The notes under the pieces are model-generated. The model had not been told where the DNA came from. It saw only the letters and a list, made by a program, of their open reading frames with translations, and made no database searches. A stretch of DNA of 64,000 nucleotides, taken from positions 3,348,001 to 3,412,000 of the forward strand of contig CP097466.1 in assembly GCA_041874725.1 (NCBI GenBank), given 5' to 3'. This document shows, piece after piece, positions 60,797 to 64,000 of this stretch; positions within the stretch are counted from its first letter, which is position 1, and every line of letters starts with the position of its first letter. Source of the stretch: Duganella sp. BuS-21. Its GTDB lineage: Bacteria; Pseudomonadota; Gammaproteobacteria; Burkholderiales; Burkholderiaceae_D. Position numbers and translations under genes: made by a program.

Positions 60797-62707
60797 ATGT
60801 TTGAATTTATTCGTACCCACCAACGCTTGATGCAGATTTTCCTGGCCATCATCATCGTGCCATCGTTTGCATTTGTCGGTATCGGCAGTTACAAGAGCTT
60901 CGGCGACGACGCCGGTACCATCGCCAAGATCGACGGCAAGCCGCTGACCCAGCTGGAATTCGACAACGCCGTCCGTAATCAGCTCGACACCTATCGCCAG
61001 CGCCTGGGCGCGCAGTTCGACCAGAAGATGTTCGACACGCCCGAGTTCAAGCAAAATGTGCTGGACCAGCTGATCGCCCAGCGCGCGATCGCCGCCGAGG
61101 TCGTTCACGCCAACCTGAGCGTCTCCGATGCCCAGCTGCAGAAGGTCATCGTCGACCAGTTCGGCGGCCCGGCCGGTTTCAATATGGACACCTACAAGCA
61201 GGCGCTGGCCGCCCAGGGCATGCGTCCGACCGACTACGACGCCCGCATGCGCCGTGAACTGGTGCTGCAACAACTGGCCACCGCCGTCGAAGGCACCGGC
61301 TTCGCGCCGCGCACCGTCGCCAAGACGCTGTCGGACATCGCCGCGCAGGAACGCGAAGTGCAGGAGCTGCTGCTGCCGGTCAGCGAGTTCGTGCCGCAGG
61401 TCAAAGTCAGCGATGCGATGGTCCTGGCCTTCTACGACAAGAACGCCAAGTTCTTCGAAGTGCCTGAGCAGGCCAAGATCGAATACGTGGTCTTCAACGC
61501 CGACGTGGTGGCCAGCCAGGTCAGCGTGACCGACGCCGAAGTGTCGGACTACTACACCAAGAATTCGGCCCAGTTCACCACCCCGGAAAGCCGTCGCGCC
61601 AGCCACGTGCTGATCACCGTGAAAAAAGGCGCGAGCTCGGCCGAGACCGCCGCCGCCAAAGCCAAGGCCGACGCCATCGTCGCCGAGCTGCGCAAGGCGC
61701 CTGCCGATTTCGCCAAGCTCGCCAAGGCCAAGTCGGAAGATCCGGGTTCGGCCGAGCAGGGCGGCGATCTGGGCGTGATCGAAAAAGGCACGCTGGTTGC
61801 GCCGGTGGAAAACGCCATCGCCAAGCTCAAGCAGGGCGAGATCAGCGATCCTGTGCAGTCGGAATTCGGTTTCCACGTGCTGACCGTGACCGAACTCAAG
61901 CCAGCCGTGGTCAAGCCGCTGGAACTGGCGAAAGCCGACGTTGCCGACCTGCTGAAAAAGCAGAAAGCCTCGAAGAAGTATGCGGAGATGGCCGAAGCCT
62001 TCACCAACACCGTCTACGAGCAGGCTGACAGCCTGAAGCCGGTGGCCGACAAGCTGGGCCTGAAGATTGAGACCGCCGCCGGCGTATCGCGCAATCCGTC
62101 GCCGATGGCTGCGGCTGCGCCCTACAACAACGCCAAGTTCCTGGCCGCGCTGTTCTCCAACGAATCGCTGAGCAACAAGCGCAACACCGAAGCGGTGGAA
62201 ACCGCGCCGAGCACCCTGGTGGCCGGCCGCATCGTCGAGTTCAAGCCTGCCAACAAGCGTCCGCTGGCTGAAGTCGATGCGCAGATCCGTCAGCGCGTGA
62301 CCATCGAAGAAGCGGCCAAGCTGGCCGCCAAGGCCGGTGAAGAGAAGCTGGTCGCGTTCAAGAAATCGGGCGAAGCAACGGGCTTCGGCGCCGCCAAGCT
62401 GGTGTCGCGTGCCAAGGTTGAAGGCATCAACGGCCTGGCCATGCAGTCGATCATGAAGGCCGACGTCAGCAAGCTGCCGGCCTATGTCGGTGTCGATGTG
62501 CCGGGCATGGGTTACGGCCTGTACCGCATCGGCAAAGTGCAGCAGCCAGCCCAGCTGGATGAAGCGCAGCGCAAGCAGGAAGCCGAGCAAATCGGCACCA
62601 TCGTGGCGCAGCAGGAGATGGCTCAGTACCTTGAGCTGCTCAAGCAAAAAGCCAAGGTGAAAATCCTGAAGCCGATTACCACGGCAACCGTGACTGAAGT
62701 GAAATAA
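60797..62707 (+). CDS. ppiD: Peptidyl-prolyl isomerase/periplasmic chaperone PpiD
   Basis: A 636-residue inner-membrane-anchored chaperone at the Sec exit. Single N-terminal TM (RLMQIFLAIIIVPSFAFVGI), SurA-like N-domain (KQNVLDQLIAQRAIAAEVVH), one parvulin domain (~265-365: ASHVLITVKKG; LAKAKSEDPGSAEQGGDLGV; QSEFGFHVLTVTE), and a C-terminal helical chaperone part. Position after hupB and tRNA genes is conserved. A terminator overlaps its stop. Confidence 0.96.
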   Translation: MFEFIRTHQRLMQIFLAIIIVPSFAFVGIGSYKSFGDDAGTIAKIDGKPLTQLEFDNAVRNQLDTYRQRLGAQFDQKMFDTPEFKQNVLDQLIAQRAIAAEVVHANLSVSDAQLQKVIVDQFGGPAGFNMDTYKQALAAQGMRPTDYDARMRRELVLQQLATAVEGTGFAPRTVAKTLSDIAAQEREVQELLLPVSEFVPQVKVSDAMVLAFYDKNAKFFEVPEQAKIEYVVFNADVVASQVSVTDAEVSDYYTKNSAQFTTPESRRASHVLITVKKGASSAETAAAKAKADAIVAELRKAPADFAKLAKAKSEDPGSAEQGGDLGVIEKGTLVAPVENAIAKLKQGEISDPVQSEFGFHVLTVTELKPAVVKPLELAKADVADLLKKQKASKKYAEMAEAFTNTVYEQADSLKPVADKLGLKIETAAGVSRNPSPMAAAAPYNNAKFLAALFSNESLSNKRNTEAVETAPSTLVAGRIVEFKPANKRPLAEVDAQIRQRVTIEEAAKLAAKAGEEKLVAFKKSGEATGFGAAKLVSRAKVEGINGLAMQSIMKADVSKLPAYVGVDVPGMGYGLYRIGKVQQPAQLDEAQRKQEAEQIGTIVAQQEMAQYLELLKQKAKVKILKPITTATVTEVK

Positions 62708-62739
62708 AAAAAGGCCGCTCAAATTGAGCGGCCTTTTTT
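62707..62739. terminator. Shared bidirectional terminator, ppiD and mnmH
   Basis: AAAAAAGGCCGCTC (62707-62720) pairs with GAGCGGCCTTTTTT (62726-62739). The convergent mnmH stop codon (62738-62740) lies inside its edge, so one hairpin ends both transcripts. Confidence 0.92.
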
Positions 62740-63793
62740 ACATGGCGAGCAATTGTCGCGCGGCGGCCGCGAAGGCCTCGGCGCCGATATCGTCCAGATG
62801 CAGCGGCAGCGCCTGGCCGTAGCGGACGAAGTTGCGGTCGATCGAGCGCAGGTAGGCGGGATCGTAGTGCTGGGCCAGCAGTTCGTCGACCAGCTCGGGC
62901 ATGCGGCCGGCTTGCGACATGGCCTGCCAGTGCGCGATCTTCTCCTTGCCGTGCAGCTGGGTCAGATGCTCAAGCTGCGTATTCAGCGACGCCGGGCTGA
63001 CCAGGAAATGCTGGTAGTCCTCCATTAGCAGCCGCACGCGGTCCTGGCGCGACAAGGTGAGCGCGATGCAGTCCGCGCCGCGCATGGTTGCCATCAGCGC
63101 CGCCGGCACGCGGACGTTGCCGACCTTTTTGCTTTCCGCTTCCACAAATACCGGCCGCGCCGGATCGAAGCGGCGCAGCACCTCCCACACGCGGGTCTCA
63201 AAGGCCTTCTGGCTCGGCTGCGGCTGGCTGGGCAGGTGGCCCAGCACCGAGCCGCGATGCGCGGCCAGCAGCTCCAGATCCAGCACTTGCGCGCCTTGCG
63301 CGGCCAGCACCTCCAGCAGGCGGCTCTTGCCGCTGCCGGTGGTGCCGCACACCACTTTAAAATTCAGTTGCGGCGCATCTTCCAACGCCGTGTTGACCTG
63401 CTGGCGGAAAGCCTTGTAGCCGCCGTCCAGCTGCGCCACCGGCCAGCCGATCTTGGCCAGGATATGCGCCATCGACCCGCTGCGATTGCCGCCGCGCCAG
63501 CAGTAGACCAGCGGGCGCCACTCGCGCGGCTGGTCGATCCACAGCGTTTCAATGTACTGCGCTATATTGCGGGCGACCAGCGCCGCGCCGAGCTTTTTGG
63601 CCTCGAACGAGCCGATTTGCTTGTACATGGTGCCGACGCGGATGCGCTGCTCGTCGTCCAGCACCGGCGCGTTGATGGCGCCGGGCAGGTGGTCGAGCGC
63701 GAACTCGCCCGGACTGCGGGCGTCGATGATGGCGTCGAAGCTATCGAGTTGGGCGAGCACCTGGTCGATGCTGAGTATTTCAGGGTACTTCAT
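62738..63793 (-). CDS. mnmH: tRNA 2-selenouridine synthase
   Basis: A 351-residue enzyme (also selU, ybbB) that replaces sulfur by selenium in 2-thiouridine at the tRNA wobble base, via a geranylated intermediate. The N-terminal rhodanese domain has catalytic Cys98 (VYCWRGGNRSGS), and the C-terminal P-loop domain has Walker A GTTGSGKS at residues 150-157. It needs selenophosphate from SelD, which is not in the window. Its ATG overlaps the stop of the upstream esterase gene (ATGA). Confidence 0.95.
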   Translation of the reverse strand: MKYPEILSIDQVLAQLDSFDAIIDARSPGEFALDHLPGAINAPVLDDEQRIRVGTMYKQIGSFEAKKLGAALVARNIAQYIETLWIDQPREWRPLVYCWRGGNRSGSMAHILAKIGWPVAQLDGGYKAFRQQVNTALEDAPQLNFKVVCGTTGSGKSRLLEVLAAQGAQVLDLELLAAHRGSVLGHLPSQPQPSQKAFETRVWEVLRRFDPARPVFVEAESKKVGNVRVPAALMATMRGADCIALTLSRQDRVRLLMEDYQHFLVSPASLNTQLEHLTQLHGKEKIAHWQAMSQAGRMPELVDELLAQHYDPAYLRSIDRNFVRYGQALPLHLDDIGAEAFAAAARQLLAM

Positions 63794-64000
63794 TTGGCCT
63801 TGATGGTTTTCTGCAGGGTGGGCCAGATATTGGCAAGAATAATGGCATGGGCCTCGGCCAGCGGATGCAGGCGGTCGGGCTGGAACAGCTGCGGCTGGTC
63901 GGCCACGCCGTCCAGCATAAAGGGCACCAGCGGCGCCTTGATGTCCTTGCTCAGCGTGCCGTACATGGCGAAGAACTTGTCGGCGTAGTCGCGGCCGTAG
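63790..64000 (-). CDS. tesA: SGNH/GDSL esterase (TesA-like), C-terminal fragment cut by window edge
   Basis: The last 69 residues of a protein running in from beyond the window. The segment LVPFMLDGVADQPQLFQ followed by PDRLHPLAEAHAIILANIWP carries the DxxH block V (Asp and His of the catalytic triad) typical of TesA/arylesterase-type SGNH hydrolases. Nucleophile and signal peptide lie outside. Overlaps mnmH by an ATGA junction, so the two share a transcript. Confidence 0.85.
   Translation of the reverse strand, partial: YGRDYADKFFAMYGTLSKDIKAPLVPFMLDGVADQPQLFQPDRLHPLAEAHAIILANIWPTLQKTIKAK

Noticed and set aside
1..64000. CRISPR arrays, insertion sequences, prophage or integrase genes, rRNA, riboswitches
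   Set aside because: Looked for on both strands by eye; no regularly spaced repeats, transposase or integrase motifs, rRNA sequence or known riboswitch core was seen.

Overview
The window is a chromosomal segment of a high-GC betaproteobacterium, most likely an Oxalobacteraceae member close to Duganella, Massilia, Janthinobacterium or Rugamonas. The grounds are gene content and order (tig-clpP-clpX-lon-hupB-tRNAs-ppiD; thrC-moeA-moaD; the squalene genes hpnCDE), two PEP-CTERM proteins, three large GGDEF/EAL proteins, and protein sequences typical of that family. There is no rRNA, integrase, transposase, prophage or CRISPR array. The few accessory-looking spots are small and intergenic.

Layout. 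1-6.9 kb: a flavohemoprotein cut by the window edge, a TonB receptor with a DUF2946 partner, a divergent FecA-like receptor sharing a Fur-box-like site, and a Crp/Fnr regulator whose leader forms a hairpin over its ribosome-binding site. 7-18 kb: SulP transporter, DUF29 protein, catalase, OmpA-like lipoprotein, an SF1 helicase fused to DUF5710 behind a LacI regulator, then YegD-like Hsp70, a DEDDh exonuclease and a Sel1-repeat protein. 18-23 kb: an EAL-CBS-GGDEF protein divergent from a cupredoxin-like protein that overlaps a membrane GGDEF-EAL gene. 23-31 kb: an exported prolyl oligopeptidase coupled to an exported zinc metalloprotease, an ammonium transporter with a clear sigma-54 promoter, and a tandem PEP-CTERM protein.

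31-41 kb: a threonine/serine catabolic operon (kbl, SDR-type threonine dehydrogenase, sdaA) divergent from an XRE-cupin regulator with a two-site operator between them, a third GGDEF-EAL protein, then thrC-moeA-moaD with no moaE. 41-48 kb: a flavoprotein, a DUF1700/DUF2807 pair, and hpnE-hpnD separated from hpnC by an EexN-like lipoprotein gene and a start-less coiled-coil reading frame. 48-52.5 kb: a two-gene RND efflux operon. 52.7-64 kb: tRNA-Leu, the proteostasis block tig-clpP-clpX-lon-hupB, tRNA-Val and two identical tRNA-Asp genes, a second PEP-CTERM protein, ppiD, mnmH/selU and the 3' end of a TesA-like esterase.

The most unusual object is the gene at 29598-31034. It encodes two homologous secreted domains, each with its own PEP-CTERM sorting signal, joined in one reading frame. 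The second copy's signal peptide is internal and follows the first copy's arginine tail directly, so the product looks like a surface-protein pre-polyprotein. Other candidates are the RBS-masking hairpin before the Crp/Fnr gene, the cupredoxin/c-di-GMP module, the helicase-DUF5710 fusion and the interrupted hpnCDE locus. All functional statements are inferred by reading; no database search was run.
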